A stretch of DNA of 64,000 nucleotides from Streptomyces cellostaticus (GTDB lineage Bacteria; Actinomycetota; Actinomycetes; Streptomycetales; Streptomycetaceae): the NCBI RefSeq assembly GCF_001513965.1, contig NZ_KQ948021.1:264562-328561 (forward strand), read 5' to 3'. The notes under the pieces are model-generated. The model was given only the letters and a program-made list of their open reading frames with translations. It was not told the origin of the DNA and searched no databases. The translations under genes and the position numbers were made by a program. Shown piece by piece: positions 41,797 to 51,148 of this stretch (the first letter of the stretch is position 1; every line of letters starts with the position of its first letter).

Positions 41797-42442
41797 TTGA
41801 AATCCATGGGTTGCATTTACCCTTTCAGAGAGACATAGTGATGCCGCCTCGCTCTGCCAGACACTTCCCCCGCAGCCGAGGCCACTACGGGGCGGTCGGC
41901 AGCACGGGAGGAGGGGAAAGACTCATCGGCCCAGGCCAGGACCCGGCGAGGAACTGAGGGGACCAACCTCGGGACCACCAGAGACCGAACCAACCCAAGC
42001 CCTTGGGTGTTCACCTCATGCAGGAGGCTGCTGTGCCCCTTTGTCCCCCTCGCCCAGGGGAGCCGGCCCGGGCCGTCGAGGACGCCGTGCTTCTCATGGC
42101 CTCTTCCTTAACACCCGAGCAGATGCTTCCTCCCCTGCCTGACCGGGCCAAGCCCAGTGGTGGGCCGTGTCGTCGGCTCTGCGACCCAGGGGTGTCCCGA
42201 CGTCGGCGGTCCTCGGGCGTTGACGTGCTGCCGTCCCCGGGGGCACGCCGAACGGATTCGTTCACGCCCCCTCCGACCACGGCAGCCGGTGTTCACCGGA
42301 CGCCGCGGCTCGGCCCCCCTCTTCCCTCAGTGCCTGAAGCCAACTCTCCGGGACGCGCGCGCATCTGGTCCTCGTAGTCTGCGAATGTCCGGCCCCGGCC
42401 ACCCATCGCCCTGACACATCTTCCGTCCTGGAGCCCGTTCTC
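41797..42442. other. intergenic region without a supported gene
   Basis: About 650 bases between the operator array and the ATP-grasp gene. Several short frames are open, but none has a ribosome site, family motif or consistent codon use. The left 30 bases are AT-rich and probably belong to a promoter. A GGAG at 42431 serves the downstream gene. Confidence 0.5.
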
Positions 42443-43747
42443 ATGGCCATCACCTCCGCCGCACCCGTCGTCGCTCCCCGGTTCGAAGCCGCCGCGGGCA
42501 GTGTGGCGATCGTCGCCCCCTACGACAGCTCCTGCCACGCGGAGACCTTCGCGCGGCAGGGCTGGCGAACCGTGGCCGTCGAACTGGACACCCGGCACCG
42601 GCTGTCGGCACTCGCAGTGGCGCGCGGGGCAGGCGCCTGCGCGGACTCGGTGGAGCATCGCGGATCCCTGCGTCAGACGGTCAAAAGGCTGCGGGGGCTG
42701 GGTGTGTCGGCCGTCGTCGCCGGGAGCGCGGCGGGCATCGAGTTGGCGGATCGGATCGCCTGGCATCTGGGCCTGCCCCAAGGCGATCCTGAGACGTCGC
42801 GGTTGCGCTACGACCGTGGCGTACAGGCGGCCGTCCTGGCGCGCGTCGGGATAGAGGCACCTCGTGGCATCCGCAGCACGAATCTGGCCGAGGTCCTGGC
42901 CTGGGCCAAGTCCTGCCCCCTGCCCGGCTACGTGCTGGCCCCGGCTGCGGCCGGGTTACCGGTCGAGCCGGTGGCCTGCGGCGGGGAGAGGCAGATCAAC
43001 ACCGCCTGGCCTGCCATGATGCGAGCGGCCGCCCGATACTCCGACGACGCGTGTCTGGTCCTCACCGAGCAGCTGCCCGCCCGGCAGTTCGTCGTCAACA
43101 GTGTCAGCCGTCCCGGTCCGGACGGGCAGACCGACCATGTCATCACCGACGTGTGGGCCGAGACGCGCTCCTGCGACCGATCACTGGACCGCACCGACCT
43201 GTTGCACCATCACGAACCGCTGACGCGCGTTCTGTCGGCGTACATGCTGCGCGTGCTCGACGCCCTGGGCGTGATGCGCGGTCCGGTCACCGCGCGCGTC
43301 GCCTACGACGAGGGCCGGGGCCCGCTGCTCGTCTCGGCACTGGCGGTGCCCGGGATCTCGTTGGCCGACGAGGCGCTGCGCATGGCAACCGGCTACGACC
43401 GCGTGACGGACGCACTGGACACCTGGATCCCGCCCTCGCCCGTGCAGCTCGATCGAGGCCCGGCCGGTCACCGGGTCGTCCGGGTGCACCTGCAGCGGAG
43501 CAGCGGCAACGCCGTCGACCCGCGCCTCGGGCGCATTCTGCGCCGACTGCCGACGGTGGTCGCGGTCAGCGCAGACCTCCTGGGGCAGCACGCCCCGGTC
43601 ACCGGTCCGGCCCGGTGTGCCGAGATCGTCCTCAGCAGCAACGAGCCGGAGTCCGTCGAGGCGGACTATCGCCTCATCCGGGCCCTGGAGTGCGAGAGCG
43701 TCTACGGCGGAGAAGAACTCAACCTGGTGTACTCCCCTTCTGGATAG
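42443..43747 (+). CDS. ATP-grasp-like protein with a TTA codon
   Basis: 434 residues. The N-terminal pre-grasp domain (SVAIVAPYDSS, WRTVAVELDT, VVAGSAAGIELADRIAWHLG) followed by RLRYDRGVQAAVLARVGIEAPRG matches the layout of L-amino-acid ligase/BtrJ-type ATP-grasp enzymes. The later Lys and acidic Mg-binding motifs are hard to place, so activity is uncertain. Residue 172 is encoded by TTA (42956-42958), making translation dependent on the bldA tRNA if this is a Streptomyces. The start ATG has GGAG nine bases upstream. It stands alone between the oxidoreductase and a serine hydrolase and might add an amino acid to the cluster product; that is conjecture. Confidence 0.7.
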   Translation: MAITSAAPVVAPRFEAAAGSVAIVAPYDSSCHAETFARQGWRTVAVELDTRHRLSALAVARGAGACADSVEHRGSLRQTVKRLRGLGVSAVVAGSAAGIELADRIAWHLGLPQGDPETSRLRYDRGVQAAVLARVGIEAPRGIRSTNLAEVLAWAKSCPLPGYVLAPAAAGLPVEPVACGGERQINTAWPAMMRAAARYSDDACLVLTEQLPARQFVVNSVSRPGPDGQTDHVITDVWAETRSCDRSLDRTDLLHHHEPLTRVLSAYMLRVLDALGVMRGPVTARVAYDEGRGPLLVSALAVPGISLADEALRMATGYDRVTDALDTWIPPSPVQLDRGPAGHRVVRVHLQRSSGNAVDPRLGRILRRLPTVVAVSADLLGQHAPVTGPARCAEIVLSSNEPESVEADYRLIRALECESVYGGEELNLVYSPSG

Positions 43748-43776
43748 GTGACACAGGAACCAGCGGGCCGACCGAC

Positions 43777-43808
43777 AGCGGCGCGACTGCCGAGGCGGTC
43801 GCCCCGCT
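43777..43808. terminator. hairpin between convergent genes
   Basis: Arms of 15 bases (AGCGGCGCGACTGCC and GGCGGTCGCCCCGCT) pair with one mismatch and one G-T pair around a minimal loop. The position, 30 bases after the ATP-grasp stop and 36 after the serine hydrolase stop, fits a shared terminator. Confidence 0.5.
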
Positions 43809-43843
43809 GCTTTCGACGGGCGCTCCATACCGCCGGGCAGTGC

Positions 43844-44923
43844 TCAGCTCGTGGCCGGCGGGGAGAAAGCCGCGGAAAGTATCTGGTTGACGAGGGCAAG
43901 GTCGTTGCCACCGCCGGTGGTGGGGTTGAAGGAGTAGACGAGGCGACGGCGCAGGTCGGGCGTGACGAACATGCCGTCGGTGTAGCCGAAGGTGCTGCCG
44001 GTCTTGCCCCATACGGTCACGCCGCCGACGGTGACGCGCATCGGGCCCGCACCGTAGTAGGCCCAGCCGTGGCCCGGGTCGTGTTCGGAGCCGTCCAGGT
44101 TGCGGACGTGGGGGATGGTGAGCATCTGGTCGAGTTGGGTCGGTGACAGGAGCCGTCCGCGGAACAGCGCGGTCATGAAGCGGTCCAGGTCGGCTGTGGT
44201 GGAGATCATCCCTCCGGCGCCCGGGTTCTGCTCGGTGATGTCCTTCAGACAGCTCCCGTCGCACGGCTGGGGGACGGTTATGTAACCGTGGGCGTGCGGG
44301 CCGGGGATGGTCGGGTCGGTTTCCGGGGCGGTGGTGTGCCGCAGGTTCAGCGGCCGCACGATGCGGTCGGTGATCTCACGTTGGTAGCTGTGGCCGGTCA
44401 GCTTCTCCACGAGCATCGCAGCGACGTAGTAGCCGGTGGCCCCGTAGTGCTGCATGGCGCCGGGCTCGAACAGTCGGGGGTGCCGGACGGCCTTGGCGAC
44501 CAGCTCGGAGAGCGGGACGGGCGGGTAGTCGCCGGGCAGCACACCGGGGAGGTACTCCTGGACGGGGCGGTCGAGATCGACCCGCTGTTCGGCGGCCAGC
44601 TGCAGTACCACGGTGCTGATGAACATCTTGGTGACACTGCCGAGCCGGAACCGGCCCTCGGGCGAAACCGGCTCCTGGGTGTTCACATCGGCCGTACCGA
44701 ACGTACCCATCCAGTGCCCGGCCGGTCCGCTGACTCTCGCCAGTACCGCTGTGACTCTGTCGGGAGCACTGGAGATCGCCTGCTGAAGTGCGGTCGGGTT
44801 CAGCGCGGCAGGAGTCGGCCCGACGGAGGCGGAGCGGGCTGTGGGCCTTTCAGACGCGGCAGCGACGGCAGGCCCGGCCGTGCTCATGGCCACAGCGGTC
44901 GGGGCCGTGCAGGCCAGTAGCAC
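43844..44923 (-). CDS. secreted serine hydrolase, class C beta-lactamase/D,D-peptidase family
   Basis: 359 residues from GTG 44923. A stop codon lies a short way upstream in frame, so the signal peptide is short (VLLACTAPTAV through AVAAA). The nucleophile motif SVTK is near residue 95. The second motif, normally Y-x-N, is Y-G-A (MQHYGATGYY), and the third box is WGKTGS. Loss of the Asn would be expected to weaken peptidase or lactamase chemistry, so an esterase-like or altered function is possible. The protein is related to the D-alanyl-D-alanine carboxypeptidase of Streptomyces R61. It is monocistronic as far as can be seen. Confidence 0.84.
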   Translation of the reverse strand: MLLACTAPTAVAMSTAGPAVAAASERPTARSASVGPTPAALNPTALQQAISSAPDRVTAVLARVSGPAGHWMGTFGTADVNTQEPVSPEGRFRLGSVTKMFISTVVLQLAAEQRVDLDRPVQEYLPGVLPGDYPPVPLSELVAKAVRHPRLFEPGAMQHYGATGYYVAAMLVEKLTGHSYQREITDRIVRPLNLRHTTAPETDPTIPGPHAHGYITVPQPCDGSCLKDITEQNPGAGGMISTTADLDRFMTALFRGRLLSPTQLDQMLTIPHVRNLDGSEHDPGHGWAYYGAGPMRVTVGGVTVWGKTGSTFGYTDGMFVTPDLRRRLVYSFNPTTGGGNDLALVNQILSAAFSPPATS

Positions 44924-45287
44924 CCGTGCCAGGCGTGTACGGCGGACACGCTCGGTCGCTGTTCAGGGTCACGGTGGGCTCCCGCCGATCAGGGCAGTAC
45001 ATCGCCGGCCGGTACAGGGCCGACGGGACCATGAAGAACGTAACGGCGAGGCACGCCAAGATCATCCAGATTGCGCCGTATTCCGGATTGTCTGCTACGG
45101 CAACATGTCGGCCTCATGGCGGGACCAGCCAAAACCTGGTGTCCACCGCAAAGTACGGACCAAGCTGACGCTCGCACCTTAGTGGCTCCGTTCCGTCCCC
45201 GTAGAAAGCTCCACGGCGCATGCATCCGTCTCGTCTGTCCGGCGCTCCCGAGGCGCACCTGTCGTGTGTGGCGAGGAGGTGTCGAGC
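44924..45287. other. divergent intergenic region, hydrolase versus ABC operon
   Basis: 364 bases. The section 45050-45110 is slightly AT-richer and probably holds promoters for one or both genes. I see no palindrome or gene that I can support. The GAGGAGGT at 45273-45280 is the ribosome site of the permease gene. Confidence 0.5.
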
Positions 45288-46271
45288 ATGGTGCGCTATG
45301 TGACGCGCAAAGCGGTCGGCTGGCTCCTGATGATCGTGGTCGCGACCAACGCGACGTACTTCCTGGCGAGTTGGTTCCTTGACCCGCGGTCGAACTTCAA
45401 GGAGCTGCGGCCCGTTCGCAGCGAGGCCCAGATCGACCGGGCCCTTGCGCCGTACAATCTGGACCCGCGGGTGCCCTTGGTGCACCGATGGTGGGACTGG
45501 CTCACCTCGGTGACCCTCCACTTCGACTGGGGAAAGTCCCCCACCGGCGTCTCCGTCAACGGGGAGGTGGGCTACCGGTCACTCATCAGTGCCGAGTTGG
45601 TCGTCATGGCGACCATCCTGTCCGTCGTGATCGGCGTTGCACTCGGTGTCTACACCGCCGCACGGCAGTACGGCTGGGCCGACCGGGTCTCGCAGGCCAT
45701 GTCCATCGCGTTGTTCAACGTGCCGACGTCCGTCGCCGCACTCGCCGTGGTCTTCGTCGCCATCTGGCTGAACCAGCACGCCGGGCTGCACTTCCTCTAT
45801 GTCGCCGGGGAGAACTCACCAGGCGTCGAAGGGCTGTTCCCGACGATCGGTGACCGCCTCCTGCACCTGATCCTGCCGACCCTGACACTGACGCTGATGG
45901 GTTACGTCGGCTACCACCTGACGCAGCGTTCGCTGCTGCTCGACACGATCAACGCCGACTTCGTGCGCACCGCCCAGGCCACCGGGCTCACCCGCAGCCA
46001 GGCGATCCGCAGGCACGGCCTGAGGGCCGCGCTCATCCCGACGGCGGCCTCCGTGGCGTTCAGCGTCCCAGCCATCTTCACCGGCGCCGTCATCACCGAG
46101 ACGGTCTTCGGCTGGAACGGCATGGGGCGTTACTTCATCCAGACCATCAGCAAGAACGACGTGCACGGCACGGTCGCGACGGCCGCCTTCGCCGCGGCCC
46201 TGACCGCGATCGGCGCGATCCTCGCGGACATCGCCACGGTCTTCCTCGACCCGAGAGTGAGGGTGAACTGA
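45288..46271 (+). CDS. peptide-type ABC transporter permease (DppB/OppB-like)
   Basis: 327 residues from ATG 45288, with GAGGAGGT seven bases before. Six membrane helices and the permease signature region (RTAQATGLTRSQAIRRHGLR with the EAA-type loop, ETVFGWNGMGRYFIQ) identify the inner-membrane subunit of dipeptide/oligopeptide/nickel importers. First gene of a four-gene import operon; one base separates it from the next permease. The large N-terminal periplasmic segment of about 70 residues is normal for DppB types. Confidence 0.9.
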   Translation: MVRYVTRKAVGWLLMIVVATNATYFLASWFLDPRSNFKELRPVRSEAQIDRALAPYNLDPRVPLVHRWWDWLTSVTLHFDWGKSPTGVSVNGEVGYRSLISAELVVMATILSVVIGVALGVYTAARQYGWADRVSQAMSIALFNVPTSVAALAVVFVAIWLNQHAGLHFLYVAGENSPGVEGLFPTIGDRLLHLILPTLTLTLMGYVGYHLTQRSLLLDTINADFVRTAQATGLTRSQAIRRHGLRAALIPTAASVAFSVPAIFTGAVITETVFGWNGMGRYFIQTISKNDVHGTVATAAFAAALTAIGAILADIATVFLDPRVRVN

Positions 46272-46272
46272 C

Positions 46273-47223
46273 GTGGCCACCGACGCGACGACCAATGCCC
46301 CATCCCGTGCAGCGGCAGACCGGGTTCCGGCACTGGCACGCTCCGCGCGGAAGCACACCGACCTCGGCCTCGGCCGGCTCTATCTGCGGCGCTTCCTGCG
46401 CAACCGACTCGCCGTCGTCGGTGTGGTGATCCTCGTGCTGCTGGTGCTGTTCGCTGCCTTCGGGGGCCGGTTCACCTCCTACGCGTACACCGACGCCGAC
46501 TTCACCGCACTCACCCGGCCGCCGGGCGCCCTCCATTGGTTCGGCACCAACCAGGGTGGCAACGACATCTACGCCTGTACCGTGCACGGACTTCAGCGCT
46601 CCCTGACGATCGCCGTGAGCGTGTCCGTTCTGACGATCCTCGTCGCCGCGATCGTCGGCTCCGGCGCCGCCTACTTCGGAGGCCGAGTCGAGAGGGTGAC
46701 ACTCGCCGTCATCCACTTCCTGCTGATCGTCCCTTCGTTCCTCATCCTGGCCCTGGTCTCCCACCACCTGGCCGGCGACTGGCGCGTCCTCATCGTCGTG
46801 CTGACCGTGTTCGGCTGGATGTCCACTGCGCGGGTGATCTGGTCCGTCTCGACCTCACTGCGCGAACGGGACTACGTGAGGGCGGCCGAGTTCATGGGCG
46901 TCAGCCCGCTGCGCATCATCCTCCGCCACATCATCCCCAACCTCGGCTCCCTGCTGATCGTCAACCTGACGCTCGGTGTCGTCACGACCGTGCTGAGCGA
47001 AACCGCCCTCTCGTTCCTCGGGTTCGGCGTCCAGACTCCGGACGTCTCCCTCGGCACGATGCTCGCGGACGGGGCGAGCACCGTCACGAGCGCCCCCTGG
47101 CTCTTCGCCTTCCCCGCGGGGCTGGTCGTCCTGCTCACCGTGTCGATGACCTTCATCGGCGACGGACTGCGCGACGCCCTCGACCCCACGTCGGTGACCG
47201 GCTCGGCAGGAGGCCGACGATGA
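46273..47223 (+). CDS. peptide-type ABC transporter permease (DppC/OppC-like)
   Basis: 316 residues from GTG 46273. It has an N-terminal OppC-type cytoplasmic segment, a first helix (LAVVGVVILVLLVLFAAFGG), HWFGTNQGGNDIYA (the 'GTDxxGRD' region of DppC, altered) and YVRAAEFMGVSPLRIILRHI with the EAA loop, then PNLGSLLIV. It pairs with the DppB-like protein to form the channel. Its stop overlaps the ATPase start (ATGA). Confidence 0.9.
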   Translation: MATDATTNAPSRAAADRVPALARSARKHTDLGLGRLYLRRFLRNRLAVVGVVILVLLVLFAAFGGRFTSYAYTDADFTALTRPPGALHWFGTNQGGNDIYACTVHGLQRSLTIAVSVSVLTILVAAIVGSGAAYFGGRVERVTLAVIHFLLIVPSFLILALVSHHLAGDWRVLIVVLTVFGWMSTARVIWSVSTSLRERDYVRAAEFMGVSPLRIILRHIIPNLGSLLIVNLTLGVVTTVLSETALSFLGFGVQTPDVSLGTMLADGASTVTSAPWLFAFPAGLVVLLTVSMTFIGDGLRDALDPTSVTGSAGGRR

Positions 47224-49304
47224 CACTCGCGACCCCTGTGCTCAACCCGGTACCACCCACCGATGCCGCCCCTGTGCTCTCCGTGCGGGACCTGCGGATC
47301 TCCTTCCCCTCCGAGGCCGGAACCGTCGAGGCGGTGCGCGGCGTGAGCTTCGACCTGCTGCCCGGCCGGACCCTCGGCATCGTCGGCGAATCCGGCTCGG
47401 GCAAGTCGGCCACCGCGATGGGCATCATGGGCCTGCTGCCGCCCTCCGCCGCCCTGCGCGGTCAGGTGCTGCTCGGCGGACGAGACCTGATCGGCCTCGG
47501 TGACCAGGCCCTCTCGGAGGTACGGGGCAACTCCGTCGGCATGGTCTTCCAGGACCCCCTGTCCGCGCTCACGCCGATCTTCTCCGTGGGCAGACTCCTC
47601 TCCGACGCCCTGCGGGTCCACCAGGACCTGACGAAACGGGCAGCCTGGGAGCAGGCCGTCGAATTGCTCGATCTCGTCGGCATCCCCGACCCGCGCAACC
47701 GGGCCACCTCCTTCCCGCACGAGTTCTCCGGCGGCATGCGCCAGCGCGTGGTCATCGCCATGGCGATCGCCAACAAACCGTCCGTGCTCGTGGCCGACGA
47801 GCCCACCACCGCACTCGACGTCACCGTGCAGGCACAGATCCTCGACGTCCTGCGACTGGCCCAGGAGGAGACCGGCGCCGGCCTCGTCCTCATCACCCAC
47901 GACCTCGGGGTCGTCGCCGGCCACGCGGACGACGTCGCTGTCATGTATGCGGGCCGCTTCGTGGAACATGCGGGCGTCGAGGAACTGTTCCGCCGGCCGA
48001 CGATGCCGTACACCGCGCGGCTGCTCGCCGCAGTGCCGACCGTGGACGGCGGGGCCCGCCGGCCCCTGGTCCCGATCGGTGGGGAACCCCCCGCCCTGGT
48101 GGGCCTCCCGGACGGCTGCCCCTTCGCAAGCCGCTGCGCCGTCGCCCTCGACGCGTGCCGCTCCGACGAACCGGAGCTGCGCCATGTCACCGGGCACGGG
48201 CACGTGGCCTGCCTGCGCGCCACAGAGATCGCCGACGGATCCCTCGACCCCGCAGGGGACGCCGCGCCCGTGGATCAGCAGGCGACCGCCGACCGTACCG
48301 AGGCCGGCGAGGTGGTGCTCCGTGTCGAAGACCTCGTCAAGACCTTCCCGGTCACCAAGGGCGCCTTCCTCAAGCGCCGGACCGGCACGCTGCACGCCGT
48401 CAACCGAGTCAGCTTCGAGCTGCGCGCCGGGGAGACTCTGGGCCTGGTGGGCGAGTCCGGCAGCGGCAAGACCACGACGCTGATGGAGATTCTCCGGCTC
48501 AGGCGGCCCGAAGGCGGCCGGATCGAGATCGCGGGCACCGATGTCGGAACGGTTGGTTCCGGCGCACGCGTACGGGAGTTGCGGCAGGACGTACAGATCG
48601 TCATGCAGGACCCGTTGGGGGCCCTGGACCCGCGCATGACCGTCTTCCACCTGCTTGCCGAACCCCTGCGGGCCATCGGGCGGGATCGCGCGTCGATCCG
48701 CTCCCGTGTTCGCGAACTGCTGGCACTGGTCGGTCTGGACGACTCGGTGAGCGACCGCTTCCCGGCCGCCCTCTCCGGCGGTCAGCGCCAACGGGTCGGC
48801 ATCGCCCGCGCCCTGGCCACGGAGCCGAAACTGCTCGCCCTCGACGAGCCGCTCTCCGCCCTGGACGTGTCGGTGCAGGCGGGGGTGATCAACCTGCTGG
48901 CGCGGCTCAAGCGTGAACTCGGGCTCGCCTACCTCGTGGTCGCCCACGATCTGGCCGTGGTCCGATACATCTCCGATCGCATCGCGGTGATGTACCTGGG
49001 GCACATCATCGAGACCGGGGAGACCGAGACCCTCTTCTCCGATCCGAAGCACCCCTACACCCGGGCGCTGCTGTCAGCGATCCCTATGCCCGATCCGCTG
49101 CGGGAACGCACCCGCGAACGCGTCGTGCTGGAGGGCGAGCAGCCGAACGCCGCACGACTGCCCACGGGGTGCGTCTTCGTCGACCGCTGCCCGCTGTACC
49201 GCCTTGCCGACGACAGCGTGCGCCGGCGCTGTCGCACGGAACGCCCCGTGCCGACCCCCGTGGCGGGACAACCCGGCCATCAGTACGCCTGCCACGGCGT
49301 CTGA
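47220..49304 (+). CDS. double ABC ATPase of the peptide importer (DppD-DppF fusion)
   Basis: 694 residues holding two complete ATPases. The first (about 18-340) has Walker A GESGSGKSATA, signature FSGGMRQRVVIAMA, Walker B VLVADEPTTALD and an OppD-type Cys-containing C-terminus (CPFASRCAVALDACR). The second (about 365-690) has GESGSGKTTT, LSGGQRQRVGIARA and LLALDEPLSALD, with CVFVDRCPLYR at the end. Such Cys-rich tails may hold an iron-sulfur cluster in some family members. Fusion of the two subunits into one chain is frequent in actinomycetes. It powers import by the permeases encoded just upstream. Confidence 0.91.
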   Translation: MTLATPVLNPVPPTDAAPVLSVRDLRISFPSEAGTVEAVRGVSFDLLPGRTLGIVGESGSGKSATAMGIMGLLPPSAALRGQVLLGGRDLIGLGDQALSEVRGNSVGMVFQDPLSALTPIFSVGRLLSDALRVHQDLTKRAAWEQAVELLDLVGIPDPRNRATSFPHEFSGGMRQRVVIAMAIANKPSVLVADEPTTALDVTVQAQILDVLRLAQEETGAGLVLITHDLGVVAGHADDVAVMYAGRFVEHAGVEELFRRPTMPYTARLLAAVPTVDGGARRPLVPIGGEPPALVGLPDGCPFASRCAVALDACRSDEPELRHVTGHGHVACLRATEIADGSLDPAGDAAPVDQQATADRTEAGEVVLRVEDLVKTFPVTKGAFLKRRTGTLHAVNRVSFELRAGETLGLVGESGSGKTTTLMEILRLRRPEGGRIEIAGTDVGTVGSGARVRELRQDVQIVMQDPLGALDPRMTVFHLLAEPLRAIGRDRASIRSRVRELLALVGLDDSVSDRFPAALSGGQRQRVGIARALATEPKLLALDEPLSALDVSVQAGVINLLARLKRELGLAYLVVAHDLAVVRYISDRIAVMYLGHIIETGETETLFSDPKHPYTRALLSAIPMPDPLRERTRERVVLEGEQPNAARLPTGCVFVDRCPLYRLADDSVRRRCRTERPVPTPVAGQPGHQYACHGV

Positions 49305-49370
49305 GTACCTGCCCCGGCGACCGGGGCCGCGTCCGCATCCGCTCCACCGACCCAGAAGGAACCGTCCCCC

Positions 49371-51053
49371 ATGCACACAAGACTGGCCCTGCCTGTCGTT
49401 CTCATCGCCGCCATCTCCGTCACCGCCACCGCGTGCCAGTCCTCATCCGGGAAGGACTCCGCAGGCTCGGACGCAAGGGACGTCCCCTCCGCCGCACCGG
49501 CTGCCGCCGACTACAACCCCACGCCTTACGACAAGATCAAGGACGGCGGTACCTACACCACGGTCGGGACCTTCGACGACCAGGGCAACCCGTTCAACGT
49601 CAATGCCACGTTGACCGCATCCCGTGTCTGGGCCTGGTACAACGCCGACGCGATCACCTACTCGCCGACCGGCAAGGTGCAGTACAACCCGGACTACTAC
49701 AGCGACGTGAAGGTGTCCGTCGAAGGCGGCAACCAGAAGGTCACGCTGACGATCAACCCGAAGGCCGTCTTCAACGACGGCACACCGATCGACTGGACCG
49801 CGATCAAGGCCACCTGGAAGGCGAACAACGGTTCCGACAAGGCCTACGCCGCCTCGTCCACGGACGGCTACGACCACATCACCTCGGTCGAGAAGGGCAC
49901 GAACGCCAAGCAGGCCGTCATCACCTTCAAGGGCGTCAACGCCTCCTGGTCGAGCCTGTTCACCACCTTCCTGCACCCCAAGGCGGCGACGGTCGACAAC
50001 TTCGACAAGGCGTACGTCAAGAAGGCCCACCCGGAGTGGGGCGCCGGCCCGTACACGATCGGTACGTGGGACACCCACTCGGGCAACATCACCTTCGTCC
50101 GCAACCCGAAGTGGTGGGGCAAGCGGGGCAAACTCGACAGGCGCGTCTACGTCAACCTGGAATCGACCGCTGCGGTCAACGCCTTCAAGAACGGTCAGCT
50201 CGACTACGTCTCCGCCGTCGACGCCGAAAGCCTCAAGCAGGTCAAGGGGCTCAAGGGCACGGAGATCCGCAGCGGCGGGAGCCCCTTCGAGTACTCGCTC
50301 TACTTCAACACCAAGTCTCCCGTCCTCGCGGACAACGACGTCCGCAGAGCCGTCCAGGAGAGCATCGACCGCACGCAGATCGCGAAGATCCGGTTCCAGG
50401 GCCTCGACTACAAGGAGCCGCTGCCTGGTTCGGCCGTGCTGTACAGCTTCCAGAAGGGCTACGAGGACAATGTCTCGGCCGTGCTGAAGTACGCGCCGGA
50501 CGACGCCAAGAAGGCACTCGACGCAGCGGGCTGGAAGCCCGGGGGCGACGGCATCCGGGTCAAGAACGGCAAGAAGCTCGAAGTCGGCTACACACTCCTC
50601 GGCGACGACCCGCTGGACAAAGCCACGGCCGGCGCCTTCGCCGCGATGCTGAAGCCGGTCGGCATCAGCCTGGTCATCAAGAAGGCCGATGAGGCGGACT
50701 TCTCCAACATCCTCAGCGAGCGCAAGTTCGATCTGTTCCTCTCGGGAAACCGGTCCATGGACCCGTTCGGCGCCCGCTACCTGTGCGACTTCTACTGCTC
50801 GGACCGTGCCTCCAACATCACCGGTGCGGGTTCGCCTGCGCTGGACAAGGAGATCCGCGCCACCACAAAGATCGCCGATCTCGACCAGCAGGCTGCGGCG
50901 GTCAACAAGGTCGAGCGGAAGGCGCTCCAGGAGTACGCCTTGCTCCCGCTGTTCAGCGGCCCCTCGACCTACGGCGTGAAGCAGGGCCTCGCCAACGTCG
51001 GCGCGACCATCTTCTACAACCCGCTCCCCGAGACGGTCGGCTGGGAGAAGTAA
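49371..51053 (+). CDS. extracytoplasmic solute-binding lipoprotein, family 5
   Basis: 560 residues. The signal peptide ends in a lipobox (SVTATAC, Cys22). The fold is that of dipeptide/oligopeptide-binding proteins (PDYYSDVKVSVEGGNQKVTL, KAVFNDGTPIDWTAIKATW, DNDVRRAVQESIDRTQIAK). It captures the substrate and delivers it to the permeases encoded 66 bases upstream in the same operon. The substrate could be a peptide, a siderophore-like compound or nickel chelate; nothing in the sequence decides. It is convergent with a small membrane protein gene beyond a hairpin. Confidence 0.9.
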   Translation: MHTRLALPVVLIAAISVTATACQSSSGKDSAGSDARDVPSAAPAAADYNPTPYDKIKDGGTYTTVGTFDDQGNPFNVNATLTASRVWAWYNADAITYSPTGKVQYNPDYYSDVKVSVEGGNQKVTLTINPKAVFNDGTPIDWTAIKATWKANNGSDKAYAASSTDGYDHITSVEKGTNAKQAVITFKGVNASWSSLFTTFLHPKAATVDNFDKAYVKKAHPEWGAGPYTIGTWDTHSGNITFVRNPKWWGKRGKLDRRVYVNLESTAAVNAFKNGQLDYVSAVDAESLKQVKGLKGTEIRSGGSPFEYSLYFNTKSPVLADNDVRRAVQESIDRTQIAKIRFQGLDYKEPLPGSAVLYSFQKGYEDNVSAVLKYAPDDAKKALDAAGWKPGGDGIRVKNGKKLEVGYTLLGDDPLDKATAGAFAAMLKPVGISLVIKKADEADFSNILSERKFDLFLSGNRSMDPFGARYLCDFYCSDRASNITGAGSPALDKEIRATTKIADLDQQAAAVNKVERKALQEYALLPLFSGPSTYGVKQGLANVGATIFYNPLPETVGWEK

Positions 51054-51083
51054 CCCCGCTCGCCCTGCGAGGACAGGTCGGGT

Positions 51084-51103
51084 CGGTGCGGGACGCCGCA
51101 CCG
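51084..51103. terminator. hairpin after the ABC operon
   Basis: A perfect 8-base stem (CGGTGCGG with CCGCACCG) around GACG lies 30 bases after the binding-protein stop and 46 bases before the convergent membrane gene's stop. It lacks a T-run. Confidence 0.5.
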
Positions 51104-51148
51104 TCACAGCGGGATCGGCACGGCACCTGCCTGGTTCCGGTGACTCTG

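Noticed and set aside
41820..42414. Several short open frames in the gap before the ATP-grasp gene
   Set aside because: No ribosome sites, inconsistent third-position bias and no motifs on either strand.
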